Notes: generated from the sequence alone by a model not told the origin. DNA of 64,000 bases from Mucilaginibacter saanensis (GCF_014200575.1 NZ_JACHBZ010000010.1:1-64000), one strand, 5' to 3'; numbered from the stretch's first letter, positions 24,309 to 34,364 are shown. Made by a program: numbers and translations.

Positions 24309-24782
24309 TTATTTACATGTTTGATAAAGCAATTCTTCCATATTATCCAATAAAGTATTTTTCATGAACGATATCCTCTTTTCCAAAAGTCCTGCTAATT
24401 CAACGGTTGGTTCAGCATTAAATGGATAACATTTATCAACAGACTTTCCTGCTTTTATATGGTCAATCCAATCTTCGGAAAGACTAATATAATCTTCAAT
24501 TACATTCTTTGTTGTTTTAGCTCCATATACATCTAAATACATAGGTGGAATATCCCCTACTACAATCCATACAAAATCATCTTCGCTATTTTGTGTATTT
24601 ATTATCTCGAAAAGAAAAATACAAAGTACACTTCCAATATTGGTATAAAGAAAACTATCCTTTATTTCGTCGCACCATTTAAAGTTTAATAAATAGTTTT
24701 GGGCTTCCTCATGTAAAATGTTTAATTCCTGATAAAAATCGACATCAGTAGTAATAGTTTTATAATTGATTGGATAAGTCAT
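24309..24782 (-). CDS. AT-rich orphan protein, function unknown
   Basis: A 157-residue soluble, acidic protein without signal peptide. Visible blocks are WIVVGDIPPMYLD, YISLSEDWIDHIKAGKSVDKC and LAGLLEKRISFMKNTLLD. This resembles the general style of small cytoplasmic DUF4826-like proteins, but I am not sure of the family. Its base composition is clearly more AT-rich than its neighbours, and it is flanked by two dispersed palindromes (23774-23855 and 24818-24888), both hints of acquisition. Confidence 0.6.
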   Translation of the reverse strand: MTYPINYKTITTDVDFYQELNILHEEAQNYLLNFKWCDEIKDSFLYTNIGSVLCIFLFEIINTQNSEDDFVWIVVGDIPPMYLDVYGAKTTKNVIEDYISLSEDWIDHIKAGKSVDKCYPFNAEPTVELAGLLEKRISFMKNTLLDNMEELLYQTCK

Positions 24783-24817
24783 AAGAATTATTCAAAACTG
24801 AATCAAAGTGAGCCTTT

Positions 24818-24888
24818 ACGATCCTGAGCCTATCGAAGGATCATACTGAGAGGCTTACCCGCCATGCTTCGACAAGCTTAGCATTACA
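24818..24888. repeat. Dispersed 70-bp imperfect palindrome, copy 2
   Basis: GATCCTGAGCCTATCGAAGG and CATGCTTCGACAAGCTTAGC form the arms around GAGAGGCTTACCCGCC, matching copy 1 (16475-16544) in order and spacing. It lies between the orphan gene start and the CDF transporter stop. Confidence 0.75.
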
Positions 24889-24912
24889 TTTCTTTAGCTT
24901 TTCGTTATCACC

Positions 24913-25845
24913 TTACAAACACTCCGGTTGTTTGCATTTTTCATCAGCAAACTCAGGTTCAAAGGTACTATGATTAATATCCAGGTGCTCCAGGCGGTGG
25001 CGCAGGTCGTGTTTAATGTTGTCAAATTCGGCTATAGCTTCCGGTTTAATCACCAGGTGGGCGGTCAATGCGTTTTCGGTAGTGCTGAGAGCCCAAACGT
25101 GCATGTGGTGCACATCAACAACCCCTTTACCTTTCATCAGCTCTGATTTGATCTTTTCCAGGTCCATTTCTTTGGGCACGCCGTCCATTTCAAGGCGTAG
25201 GCTGTCTTTGAGCAGGCTCCACGTTCCGCGTAATATAACAATAGCTATAATAACGCTCACTACGCTATCAATCCAATATAGCTTGGTAAAATAAATGATG
25301 ATCCCTGATACCACAACCCCAAATGATACAATGGCATCAACGGCCATGTGCAGATATGCGCCCTTCACATTCAGGTCGCTGTCCTTGTCCTTCACAAAAA
25401 GCCATGCAGTAAAAGCATTAATGGCGATACCTATAAAGGCCACCCAGGCCATGGTACCGCCCGATACTATCTCGGGATTCATGAATCGCATAATGGCTTC
25501 GTAAACAATAAAGCCTACGGCCACAAATAATATCACCGCATTAAAAAAGGATACGATAATGGTTGATCGTTTATAGCCGTATGTATACTGCCTGTTAGCA
25601 CTTACCTTGGTAAGCTTAAAGGCCAGCAATGCCAGCGCCAGTGAGGCTACATCACTCAGGTTATGTCCGGCATCGGTTAGTAATGATAGTGAATGCGTGG
25701 TTAACCCGGCAATTACCTCAATAATTACAAATACTGAATTTAAAATGATACCCAGAATAAATGCACTATTCAAATGATCAAGCTTGGGGGCGTGATCATG
25801 GTGATGGTGACCGTGTGAATGCGAATGATCGTGACCTGCTGACAT
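24913..25845 (-). CDS. Cation diffusion facilitator (CDF) transporter
   Basis: A 310-residue inner-membrane metal/proton antiporter of the CzcD/ZitB type. A histidine-rich N-terminus (HDHSHSHGHHHHDH, about residues 5-18) precedes six membrane segments. Metal-site residues are in TDAGHNLSDVASL and HMAVDAIVSFGVV, and the C-terminal cytoplasmic domain has VDVHHMHVWALSTTENALTAH. Zn or a similar divalent metal is likely. The frame extends 26 codons upstream into dispersed repeat sequence; ATG 25845 is chosen as it starts right before the His stretch. Confidence 0.92.
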   Translation of the reverse strand: MSAGHDHSHSHGHHHHDHAPKLDHLNSAFILGIILNSVFVIIEVIAGLTTHSLSLLTDAGHNLSDVASLALALLAFKLTKVSANRQYTYGYKRSTIIVSFFNAVILFVAVGFIVYEAIMRFMNPEIVSGGTMAWVAFIGIAINAFTAWLFVKDKDSDLNVKGAYLHMAVDAIVSFGVVVSGIIIYFTKLYWIDSVVSVIIAIVILRGTWSLLKDSLRLEMDGVPKEMDLEKIKSELMKGKGVVDVHHMHVWALSTTENALTAHLVIKPEAIAEFDNIKHDLRHRLEHLDINHSTFEPEFADEKCKQPECL

Positions 25846-25870
25846 ACAGCAAAGATAGGGGAAAAAGATT

Positions 25871-25979
25871 ATAGATATGCAGATTTCAGATGTGCAGATT
25901 ATTTGTCTTAACCAGAAATTCACAATTGAGAAATCACAATAACATATTCACCTGCACATCCGCACATCTGCATATCTGA
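25871..25979. repeat. Dispersed inverted repeat, copy 1 (rlmH to CDF gap)
   Basis: The left part (ATATGCAGATTTCAGATGTGCAG, split at 25875-25897) and right part (GCACATCCGCACATCTGCAT, 25955-25974) are inverted arms. A relative is at 54763-54881. The element fills the gap exactly up to the rlmH stop codon at 25980. Confidence 0.65.
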
Positions 25980-26453
25980 TCACTCATGATGATAGGGCTC
26001 CCCCTTCATAATGGTATAGGCCCGGTATAATTGCTCCACAAAAAACAGCCGGACCATCTGGTGCGAAAACGTCATCCGCGACAGCGATATCTTATCATTG
26101 GCCCGCTGGTAAACAGCTTGATCAAACCCATAAGGACCACCAATTATAAATATCATATTGGCCGATGAGCTGATCTCTTTTTTGTTAATGTAGCCTGCAA
26201 ACTGTGTGGATGAATATTCGGCTCCCTTTTCATCCATCAATACCACAAAATCAAGCGGGGTTATTTTTTTAAGTATCAGCTCTGCCTCTTTAGCTTTCTG
26301 CTGTTCGGCACTCAGGGCCTTGGTATTTTTCAATTCGTTAATTTCAACCAGCTCCAGTTTGGTGTAATGCTTTAACCGTTTTACATATTTATCAATGCCC
26401 TCCTTTAAGTAGGCATCTTCGGTTTTACCAACAGTTAGAAAAGTGATCTTCAT
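25980..26453 (-). CDS. rlmH: 23S rRNA (pseudouridine1915-N3)-methyltransferase
   Basis: Methylates N3 of pseudouridine 1915 in helix 69 of 23S rRNA using SAM. The 157-residue SPOUT protein starts MKITFLTVGKTEDAYLKEGI, has FIIGGPYGFD for the SAM knot (about 102-112) and ends LYRAYTIMKGEPYHHE, the conserved C-terminus. Length is exactly as usual. A dispersed inverted repeat begins directly after its stop. Confidence 0.96.
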   Translation of the reverse strand: MKITFLTVGKTEDAYLKEGIDKYVKRLKHYTKLELVEINELKNTKALSAEQQKAKEAELILKKITPLDFVVLMDEKGAEYSSTQFAGYINKKEISSSANMIFIIGGPYGFDQAVYQRANDKISLSRMTFSHQMVRLFFVEQLYRAYTIMKGEPYHHE

Positions 26454-26522
26454 ATATTGAACAAATAAACGTTTATTTAAAATATATGTGTTTATTTAGC
26501 TACAACTTTTTTAACAAGGATA

Positions 26523-28331
26523 ATGGAACAAGATATTATTAATGATTATCAGCAACGTGCTGCGGTGGCCGGCCAGGAGGCTAATAAATATAAAAGCCTG
26601 GCTAACACCTACTCCTTGCTCCGCCTAAGCATTTTTGCATTGGTAGTGGTAGCTATTTATTTTGGCGTACAGCAGGATAATTTCAGTATCGTGGCCATTG
26701 CCTTTGTTATATTGGTGTTTGCCTTTGCCTGGCTGGTATCGCGTCAAAGCTCGTATGAGCGTCAGAAACAATATTTTGATGACCTGCAACAAGTAAACAA
26801 CAACGAGGTTGACAGCATACATAACCGAACCAATATATACAATGATGGCCAACGTTTTGCCAACGACAAGCATTTTTACATCGCCGATCTGGATATTTTT
26901 GGCAATGCCTCCCTTTATCAGCTGGTAAACCGTACCGCTACATCTACCGGCAATAATAAGCTGGCACAATGGTTTGATAAGCCTTCGGCAAAAGAAACCA
27001 TTTTACCCAGGCAGGCGGCCGTTAAAGAAATTGCAGCTAAAAACAACTGGAAACTGGAGATACAAACACGCTTGCTGTTTGCCATGCAACAGGATATTAA
27101 CCAGCTGAAAAATCTTTTTAAATACCTGCACCTGCCACTTGATATGCCCGGCGAAAAATGGCTTAACGTATATGCTAAACTCGCTCCTTACCTGTTTACA
27201 GCATTGCTGGTACTGGCCTGGTTTTTTCCGCTGGCTAAGCTTGCGGCTATTGTTGTTGGTTTAGTAAATATGGGTATCGTATTTTCAAAGGCCATGTACA
27301 TTCGTAAAGCCGATTTGATTGCGGGCAAAATAGGCAATACCTTAGCTAACTATGCCGATGTATTTAAACATATTGAAAACGAACAATGGCAAACTGCTTA
27401 TAATGCAGACCTGGCGAAGCAGCTAAAAACAAGCCAAACATCAAACAAGATAAAGGAACTGGCAGAACTCATTAACAAGCTCAATTACCATTTAAATATT
27501 ATCATCGGTTTTATTCTGAACCTGTTTTTTTTGTGGGATATACGCCAGGTTATTGCCATCGAAAACTGGAAACGCCAGAACAATGAAAGCCTGGAGGCTG
27601 CCTTTGATGTAATTGCCGAATTTGAAGCCCTGGCAAGCTTAGCCGGATTGGCCATCAATTACCCGGAATGGAGTTTTCCTCAAATTGATGACAAATCCAG
27701 CTATACGCTAACAGCCCAGGCACTTGCCCACCCGCTTATTGATGCTACCAAACGAATAGAAAACGATTATGAACTGAACGACACCTTTAAGGTAGACATC
27801 ATCACCGGGTCAAACATGGCGGGTAAGAGCACCTTTTTACGCACCATCGGCATCAATACCGTACTGGCGCTTTGCGGGGCTCCTGTATGTGCTAAAAATA
27901 TGCGGGTGTCCGTAATTACTATGATCAGCTATATGCGAATCAAGGATTCCCTGAACGAGAGCACATCAACCTTTAAGGCTGAGCTCGACCGCCTGCAGAT
28001 GCTGCTGGCCGCGGTGGAAAATGAACCAAAGATATTTTTCCTGATTGATGAAATGCTGCGTGGTACCAATTCGGTTGATAAATATTTAGGATCAAAGGCC
28101 GTAATTGAACAGCTGATTAAAAAGAAGGCAGTAGGAATGGTAGCCACCCACGATTTGCAGATTGCCCAGCTGGAAACCAAATATCCTGACTATGTACGTA
28201 ACTTTTATTTTGACATACAGGTAAAAGACGGCGAAATGCTGTTTGATTATAAAATTAAACATGGTGAATGTAAAACCTTCAATGCATCCTTATTGCTGAA
28301 ACAGATAGGGATCAATGTAGAAGCCGAGTAA
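26523..28331 (+). CDS. Membrane-anchored MutS-like ATPase
   Basis: A 602-residue protein with a C-terminal MutS ATPase domain: Walker A GSNMAGKST (429-437), ESTSTFKAEL and Walker B with IFFLIDEMLRGTNS, then GMVATHDLQIAQLE. It lacks the mismatch-binding domain I (no FxE motif). Hydrophobic pairs lie at about 35-49/55-72 and 222-255, with another near 326-340, so the clamp/core region appears anchored in the inner membrane. This matches a little-studied MutS-related family of Bacteroidota; a role in classical mismatch repair is unlikely. It is monocistronic and divergent from rlmH. Confidence 0.82.
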   Translation: MEQDIINDYQQRAAVAGQEANKYKSLANTYSLLRLSIFALVVVAIYFGVQQDNFSIVAIAFVILVFAFAWLVSRQSSYERQKQYFDDLQQVNNNEVDSIHNRTNIYNDGQRFANDKHFYIADLDIFGNASLYQLVNRTATSTGNNKLAQWFDKPSAKETILPRQAAVKEIAAKNNWKLEIQTRLLFAMQQDINQLKNLFKYLHLPLDMPGEKWLNVYAKLAPYLFTALLVLAWFFPLAKLAAIVVGLVNMGIVFSKAMYIRKADLIAGKIGNTLANYADVFKHIENEQWQTAYNADLAKQLKTSQTSNKIKELAELINKLNYHLNIIIGFILNLFFLWDIRQVIAIENWKRQNNESLEAAFDVIAEFEALASLAGLAINYPEWSFPQIDDKSSYTLTAQALAHPLIDATKRIENDYELNDTFKVDIITGSNMAGKSTFLRTIGINTVLALCGAPVCAKNMRVSVITMISYMRIKDSLNESTSTFKAELDRLQMLLAAVENEPKIFFLIDEMLRGTNSVDKYLGSKAVIEQLIKKKAVGMVATHDLQIAQLETKYPDYVRNFYFDIQVKDGEMLFDYKIKHGECKTFNASLLLKQIGINVEAE

Positions 28332-28572
28332 AGAGTTAATAGCAAGTAGCGTAATATAAAAAGACCAACTACATTAATCGGCAGCTTTCTTAATAAATAC
28401 CTTTCTTGCCATCAGAGTAGAGGAAGCTCCTATGGAGCTAATACCCCAATATATGATACTATAAACAGGATACCCCGATGGGGTTTATGACTTTTATAAC
28501 GGTGCCAAAACAAACGTGAAGTATCTGCCTACAATAGAAAATGGTTCGCTCGCCATCAGGATTACAAATTGA
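28332..28572. other. Gap with short GC-rich repeats, no gene
   Basis: Between the MutS-like gene and the receptor terminator no convincing frame is seen. Short self-complementary motifs occur (AGCTCCTATGGAGCT near 28427-28441 and ACCCCGATGGGGT near 28472-28484), possibly remnants of a dispersed repeat. Confidence 0.45.
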
Positions 28573-28623
28573 TATAAAACAAGAACGCCCCGGGGACATT
28601 CCCCGGGGCGTTCTTGTTTTATA
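28573..28623 (-). terminator. Strong terminator of the second TonB-dependent receptor gene
   Basis: A 23-bp perfect stem (28573-28595 with 28601-28623, loop ACATT), GC-rich near the loop and A/T-rich at the base so that the minus strand ends in a T tract. It begins 11 nt after the stop of the receptor gene. Confidence 0.85.
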
Positions 28624-28633
28624 AGGTAGGATC

Positions 28634-31186
28634 TTATCTGCCACCGCCTGCTGGTACGCCCTGGCCACCGCCCTGGTCGCCTTGTTTCTGGTCGTCATTA
28701 TTAACGCCTTTTTTAGACTGCTGTGGATTGCTGAAACTTAACTTACCAAAGCTGTAGCTAAACGTTAACCCGAATGAACGGAAAGGAAAAGCTGTTGAGC
28801 TGCTTTGTGTTAAGGTTGGGCTGCTTATGTTTTGGTCAAAGTGTTTATCTCTGGCAAATGGCTGTACGGTATTAAAGCCAATAGATAGTTTCTTATCCAA
28901 AAATTGCTTCTTGATACCAAATGCATATATCCCAAATGCCGGGTTTGTACCTTGTATTGTTCTGCGCGATGAATTGGTAAAACCAAATAACTCGGCTATT
29001 AAGCCATGGTTAAACTGGAACGAAGCACTTCCGAAAGCTGAATACTGTAAATAAGTACCGGTTGCTGATGAGTTATCAACAAATACACCTTCGGGAGTTG
29101 GGCTGTAGGTAAATGCATTAATGCTGGCACGTATGGTTAACGGCTTAATAGGGTTTACCGATCCAAAAAAGCTGGCACCGAATGATTTGTTTGTACCAAC
29201 GTTTGAATAGGTGGTACGCGTACCCCGTATAGTATCACCACGTATTACCTCAGTTAATGGCGAGGCGATACCTTCAATCAGGTTATTGGTTTTCTTGTAG
29301 TAAACCGAAAAGTTAAGCACTGATGATTTGATAAAAGTATTATAACCCAACTCAATAGTTTGCGAAGTTTCTGGTGATAGATTAGGATTACCAACCGTTT
29401 GGCTTTGCACGCTGCTGCGGTTTATAAACGGATTTAAAAACTGCAAACTTGGCCTTTGTATACGCTTGCTGTATGATAGTTTTAATGTTTGGTTACCAAA
29501 TTGCTTTTGTATGGTTAAGCTTGGGATGTAAGTAGTATAGCTTGAGGTGAATGGCTGTAAATTCTGGAACAAACCACTGGCAGCATCCTGAAAAGGATTT
29601 TGAGGGTCGCCTTTTATCCTGGTATTTTCAACACGGCCACCTGCCAGTATCGAGTAGCTTTTAGGCAATGTGAATGTTAACACGGCATAACCGGCGTAAA
29701 CATTCTGATTATAATCATACAAATTTGAGTTTAATGAATCGCGTACAGCGTTGTTACCCTGATCATCAGTTGAGAATATATCATAGTTACTGTTAATACG
29801 GCGTTGTATGGTTTTACCACCGGCTTCTATCTTTAACACTTTACTTACCGGCAAAGTATAATCGGCCTGGAAAGTGTATTCATTATTTTTACCATTGTTA
29901 CTACCAAGCTGACTTGGGTTAATTGCGGTAAATTCGTTTGAGTAATCAGTGGTAACGTCACTATGGCTCCACTGGCCTGAAACGGTTAGTTCATGACCTT
30001 CCTTTTTAAACTTGTGGGTATAATCAACGTTCCAGTCAAAACCACCAAAGTGATTGTGTGACATCGTATTACCAAGATATTGCAACGCGGTACCATTAAG
30101 TGTTCTGTTGTAAACGCCGCTACCATCTGTATTAAAACCACCATCATTAAGCCTGAAAGTGCTGTTAATGCTATTAAATGCATTAAACTCATAACCTGCA
30201 GTAACCGAACCTATGGCGCCATGCCTTTTGATACGGCTTGTTGAATTATTATGGTTATGTAAGCTGCTTGCAGCTGTATCACCATGTGCCGGGGTGTTAA
30301 TCACCTGATCAAAAGTGGTAGTTGACACTTGCGGCCATGTTAAGTTGCCACCGGCGTTTATACCTAAACTAAAACGGTTTTTGTTATAGTTGATGTTAAC
30401 GTTACCATTGTTTTGACGGGTACCAACACCACCGCTTACAGAACCGCTAAGACCCGAAACATTTTTTTGTTTAGTAATGATGTTAATGATACCACCAGAA
30501 CCCTCGGCATCGTACTTGGCAGATGGGGAGGTGATTACCTCAATGCTCTTGATCTGATCGGCAGGGATGGTTTTCAAAACATCAGATAAACTGGCCGATG
30601 TAGCACCTGATGGTTTACCATTGATGAGCACACGCACGTTTTGATCGCCACGTACAGATACGTTACCGTTAATGTCAACGGCAACCAAAGGTACTTTTTG
30701 CAGTACATCGGTTGCGTTACCACCGGCAGCGGTAAGATCTTTTTCTGCATTGTACACAATTTTATCAATCCTGTTTTCAATAAGCGGTGCCTGGCCAACT
30801 ACGTTAACCTGCGCCAGGGTATGCGCACCCGGAGATATGGATACCTGCCCAAGTTTGTTATCTGGTTTTGAAGCTGTGGTAACAACGGGCTCAATCGTTT
30901 TAGAAGGATAGCCGATAAAAGATATTATTAGTTTGTAAGTACCCGGCTTTACGTTATCTAATTTAAAGTTTCCTTTTTCGTCGGTTAACACACCTGTTAT
31001 AGGTGATTTTCCGCCGCTACGATATAAACCTACGGTGGTATAATCCATCGGCTTTTTGGTTACGGAGTCAATCACCGTACCTGATATACGGCCCGTTATA
31101 GTTGGACCGCCTCCTCCCACTCCAAACTGAGCTTTTGCAGAAATTGCAAGACAGAAAAGTGCTATAAATATGTAAAAACGTTTCAT
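28634..31186 (-). CDS. TonB-dependent receptor, OMP beta-barrel family
   Basis: An 850-residue outer-membrane protein. Order: signal peptide (about 1-19), Gly-rich linker, carboxypeptidase-like domain (ISGTVIDSVTKKPMDYTTVG, to about 120), plug (about 125-245, with VRGDQNVRVLINGKPSG and YDAEGSGGIINIITKQKN), then the barrel with repeated aromatic strands. The C-terminus after the last strand (FGKLSFSNPQQ) has an unusual 30-residue polar tail rich in Q, D and G. No SusD gene is near, so it is probably not a glycan-uptake pair; the substrate is unknown. Confidence 0.88.
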   Translation of the reverse strand: MKRFYIFIALFCLAISAKAQFGVGGGGPTITGRISGTVIDSVTKKPMDYTTVGLYRSGGKSPITGVLTDEKGNFKLDNVKPGTYKLIISFIGYPSKTIEPVVTTASKPDNKLGQVSISPGAHTLAQVNVVGQAPLIENRIDKIVYNAEKDLTAAGGNATDVLQKVPLVAVDINGNVSVRGDQNVRVLINGKPSGATSASLSDVLKTIPADQIKSIEVITSPSAKYDAEGSGGIINIITKQKNVSGLSGSVSGGVGTRQNNGNVNINYNKNRFSLGINAGGNLTWPQVSTTTFDQVINTPAHGDTAASSLHNHNNSTSRIKRHGAIGSVTAGYEFNAFNSINSTFRLNDGGFNTDGSGVYNRTLNGTALQYLGNTMSHNHFGGFDWNVDYTHKFKKEGHELTVSGQWSHSDVTTDYSNEFTAINPSQLGSNNGKNNEYTFQADYTLPVSKVLKIEAGGKTIQRRINSNYDIFSTDDQGNNAVRDSLNSNLYDYNQNVYAGYAVLTFTLPKSYSILAGGRVENTRIKGDPQNPFQDAASGLFQNLQPFTSSYTTYIPSLTIQKQFGNQTLKLSYSKRIQRPSLQFLNPFINRSSVQSQTVGNPNLSPETSQTIELGYNTFIKSSVLNFSVYYKKTNNLIEGIASPLTEVIRGDTIRGTRTTYSNVGTNKSFGASFFGSVNPIKPLTIRASINAFTYSPTPEGVFVDNSSATGTYLQYSAFGSASFQFNHGLIAELFGFTNSSRRTIQGTNPAFGIYAFGIKKQFLDKKLSIGFNTVQPFARDKHFDQNISSPTLTQSSSTAFPFRSFGLTFSYSFGKLSFSNPQQSKKGVNNDDQKQGDQGGGQGVPAGGGR

Positions 31187-31441
31187 TTATGGTTATTTTG
31201 GTAATTGGAGGCGAAAATACTTTAAATGTTACACGCCAAACTCCTCTTTTCTTAATAATATTCTAATTGTCATGTATATGTTACACTAAGATGATTTAAC
31301 TACATGGCTTTTAACAAACTGAGAAGCTGCGATTTAGCATTTACCCCTATAACTGTATTTGAGTTTTGATACTACGATTACGTTGAACAGCTATTTTACT
31401 CCGTTCAGCATGATAAAGAGGGAAAAAATAAGCGTAGCGCA
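31187..31441. other. Gap between leuS terminator and receptor gene
   Basis: No gene is visible. Close to the receptor start on the minus strand, TTTG (31237-31240) and TATTTTCG (31212-31219) resemble -33 and -7 boxes, but the spacing of 17 is shorter than usual, so they are not called as a promoter. Confidence 0.4.
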
Positions 31442-31480
31442 GGCAAAAAAAAGTCATGCTGAAATAAATTCAGCATGACT
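31442..31480 (-). terminator. Rho-independent terminator of leuS
   Basis: AGTCATGCTGAA (31452-31463) pairs with TTCAGCATGACT (31469-31480); on the minus strand a run of eight T follows. It lies 26 nt after the leuS stop. Confidence 0.8.
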
Positions 31481-31505
31481 GTATATTTTTAAAAAAGAAC
31501 CGGCT

Positions 31506-34364
31506 TTATACTACCATATTTACAATACGGCCCTTTACTACAATAACCTTTTTAGGGGTTTTGCCATCCAGGTATCGTTGTACATCGGCATTAGCTAAAA
31601 CAGCTGCCTCAATATCTTTAAGTTCCAGACTTAAGGATATGCTGAGGTTCATTTTTGTTTTGCCGTTGATAGAGATCGGGTAAGCAAATTCATCCTCAAT
31701 TAAATAAGCGCTGTTGAATTTAGGGAACGGCGCATAAGATAAACTACCTGCAGGGTTGCCCAGCAATGTCCAAAGTTCCTCGCATATATGCGGAGCATAG
31801 GATGATAATATGATCACCATATCCTGCAGAATTGCGCGGTTATTGCTTTTAAGATCAGTAAGTTCATTAACGGCAATCATAAAGCTGGATACCGATGTAT
31901 TGAACGAGAAACGCTCAATATCCTCTTCAACTTTGCGGATGATCTTATGCAACGACTTCAGTTCGGCTTTGGATGGCTGTGCGCCTGATACACTAAACTC
32001 CCAGGCATCATTATGGAACAAACGCCAGAATTTACGTAAAAACTTAAATACACCCTCAATACCATTGGTATTCCAAGGCTTGCTTTGCTCCAACGGACCA
32101 AGGAACATTTCGTACATACGCAAGGTATCGGCACCGTAACGGGTAATAATGTCATCAGGGTTCACTACATTGAACTTCGATTTAGACATTTTTTCAACCT
32201 CAACGCCGCAGATATATTTGCCATTCTCTAAAATAAATTCAGAATCAGCAAATTCAGGTCGCCATTCTTTAAACTTACTCAGGTTCAGTACTTCATTCTC
32301 CACAATGTTTACATCAACATGCAATGGCGAAGTTTTATATTCTTTGATCAATCCATGCGATACAAACGTGTTAGTACCACGGCCTTCTTCGTCAATTAAA
32401 CGGTATACAAAGTTACTCCTACCCTGTATCATTCCTTGGTTAATCAGTTTTTTGAATGGCTCTTCTTCAACCACCAGGTCAAGGTCCTTTAAAAACTTAT
32501 TCCAGAAACGGCTGTATAACAAATGCCCGGTGGCATGTTCGCTGCCGCCAATGTACAGGTCAACATCTTTCCAGTAAGCAATAGCTTCTTTTGATGCAAA
32601 TTCTTTATCATTTTGAGCATCCATATAGCGGTACCAATACCAGCTTGAGCCAGCCCAGCCTGGCATGGTGCTTAGTTCATAGTCCCCTTCCGGATGTTTC
32701 CATCCTTCTGCACGGCCCAGCGGTGGTTCGCCGCTTTCGGTTGGCAGGTATTTATCTACCTCGGGCAATAATAGCGGCAGATGCTCTTCTTCAATTAAAT
32801 GAGGCAAGCCATCTTTAAAGTAAACCGGAACAGGTTCGCCCCAGTAACGCTGCCTGCCAAATATAGCATCGCGCATCCTGAAGTTCACCTTGGCCTTACC
32901 GGCGCCAATGGCTTCCAGTTTGGCAATAACGGCTGCAGTACCTTCCTTATAATCCAACCCATTCATAAAATCCGAATTGATATATTTACCCTCCTTGGTA
33001 GGGTCGGCTTCGGTTTCAATATTTTGGGTATCCAGAATAGATATGATGGGCAGATTAAAGTGCTTGGCGAACAAATAATCGCGCTGATCACCAGATGGCA
33101 CGGCCATTACCGCTCCTGTACCGTAACCGGCCAGTACGTAATCGGCTATCCATACCTGTATTTTTTCGCCGTTTAACGGGTTAAGCACATAGCTGCCAGT
33201 AAACGCGCCCGACACGGTTTTGGCATCAGCCATCCTGTCCAGCTCCGATTTCTTTTTGGTTTGGGTAATGTAGGCGTCAATATCAGCCTTTTGCGCCGAT
33301 GTGGTTAACGCCGGTACCAATTCATGCTCAGGAGCTATTACCAACAGGGTAACACCAAAAATGGTATCAACGCGGGTGGTAAAAACTTCGATATAAGTAG
33401 CCTCACCCCGACCCTCTCCAAAGGAGAGGGAGTTTTCAACATTTTTTTCCAAAGTCCTCTCCTTTGGAGAGGATTTAGGTGAGGTTTCAATCGGGAACCT
33501 CACGCTTGCCCCTGTGCTTTTGCCTATCCAGTTGCGTTGCATCTCTTTAAGCGGCTCGGGCCAGTCAATGGTATCCAATCCCTGCAACAAACGTTCGGCA
33601 TAAGCAGTAATGCGCATGCTCCACTGCATCATTTTCTTTTGCTCAACAGGGTAACCGCCACGCTCGCTAAAACCGTCCTTTACTTCATCATTAGCCAATA
33701 CGGTACCTAAAGCAGGGCACCAGTTTACGGTACTCTCACGCAGGTAGGTAAGGCGGTATTTTAACAACTCGCTTTGCTGCTCCCGGTTATTTAATGCTTT
33801 CCATTCATCAGCAGTAAAGCTTAAAATTTCCTCGTCGCTTGCGGCATTTATTCCAGCCGATCCATTTTGTTCAAAATGATCAACCAGCTTAGCTATTGAT
33901 TCGGCTTTGTCTGCATCTTTATTATACCAGCTGTTAAACAGCTGCATAAATATCCACTGTGTCCATTTATAATAATCAGGCGAGCTGGTACGCACCTCGC
34001 GGCTCCAATCAAACGAAAAACCTATCTGATCTAACTGGCGGCGATAGGTGGCAATATTATCCGCAGTGGTAATGGCAGGGTGCTGTCCGGTTTGTATAGC
34101 ATATTGCTCCGCCGGCAAGCCAAAACTGTCATACCCCATAGGGTGCAACACATTAAAACCCTTTAAACGTTTGTAACGTGCAAAAATATCTGATGCAATA
34201 TACCCCAGCGGATGACCAACATGCAGCCCTGCACCTGATGGGTAAGGGAACATATCCAGCACATAATACTTGGGTTTGGCGCTTTTATCTTCGGCTTTAA
34301 AGGTTCCGTTATCGGCCCAAAACTGTTGCCACTTTTGCTCTATATCTTTAAATTGATAATCCAT
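31506..34364 (-). CDS. leuS: Leucyl-tRNA synthetase (carries an in-frame repeat insertion)
   Basis: Charges tRNA-Leu. The 952-residue class Ia enzyme has the HIGH motif as HVGH (in [12 protein letters not shown], near residue 48), the CP1 editing domain, and KMSKSK in the C-terminal catalytic half. Residues 294-322 ([18 protein letters not shown] and following [10 protein letters not shown]) are the translation of an 84-bp palindromic repeat inserted without shifting the frame, just before the editing strand [13 protein letters not shown]. The rest looks intact, and the gene is essential, so the peptide must be tolerated. Without it the protein would be about 924 residues. Confidence 0.95.
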   Translation of the reverse strand: MDYQFKDIEQKWQQFWADNGTFKAEDKSAKPKYYVLDMFPYPSGAGLHVGHPLGYIASDIFARYKRLKGFNVLHPMGYDSFGLPAEQYAIQTGQHPAITTADNIATYRRQLDQIGFSFDWSREVRTSSPDYYKWTQWIFMQLFNSWYNKDADKAESIAKLVDHFEQNGSAGINAASDEEILSFTADEWKALNNREQQSELLKYRLTYLRESTVNWCPALGTVLANDEVKDGFSERGGYPVEQKKMMQWSMRITAYAERLLQGLDTIDWPEPLKEMQRNWIGKSTGASVRFPIETSPKSSPKERTLEKNVENSLSFGEGRGEATYIEVFTTRVDTIFGVTLLVIAPEHELVPALTTSAQKADIDAYITQTKKKSELDRMADAKTVSGAFTGSYVLNPLNGEKIQVWIADYVLAGYGTGAVMAVPSGDQRDYLFAKHFNLPIISILDTQNIETEADPTKEGKYINSDFMNGLDYKEGTAAVIAKLEAIGAGKAKVNFRMRDAIFGRQRYWGEPVPVYFKDGLPHLIEEEHLPLLLPEVDKYLPTESGEPPLGRAEGWKHPEGDYELSTMPGWAGSSWYWYRYMDAQNDKEFASKEAIAYWKDVDLYIGGSEHATGHLLYSRFWNKFLKDLDLVVEEEPFKKLINQGMIQGRSNFVYRLIDEEGRGTNTFVSHGLIKEYKTSPLHVDVNIVENEVLNLSKFKEWRPEFADSEFILENGKYICGVEVEKMSKSKFNVVNPDDIITRYGADTLRMYEMFLGPLEQSKPWNTNGIEGVFKFLRKFWRLFHNDAWEFSVSGAQPSKAELKSLHKIIRKVEEDIERFSFNTSVSSFMIAVNELTDLKSNNRAILQDMVIILSSYAPHICEELWTLLGNPAGSLSYAPFPKFNSAYLIEDEFAYPISINGKTKMNLSISLSLELKDIEAAVLANADVQRYLDGKTPKKVIVVKGRIVNMVV
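33401..33484. repeat. 84-bp palindromic element inside leuS
   Basis: Outer arms CCTCAC (33401-33406) and GTGAGG (33479-33484) enclose two self-palindromic blocks, CTCTCCAAAGGAGAG (33414-33428) and CTCTCCTTTGGAGAG (33457-33471), which also pair with each other. The length is 28 codons, so the leuS frame is preserved. Elements of this form are dispersed between genes in many Bacteroidota; here it is protein-coding. Confidence 0.85.
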
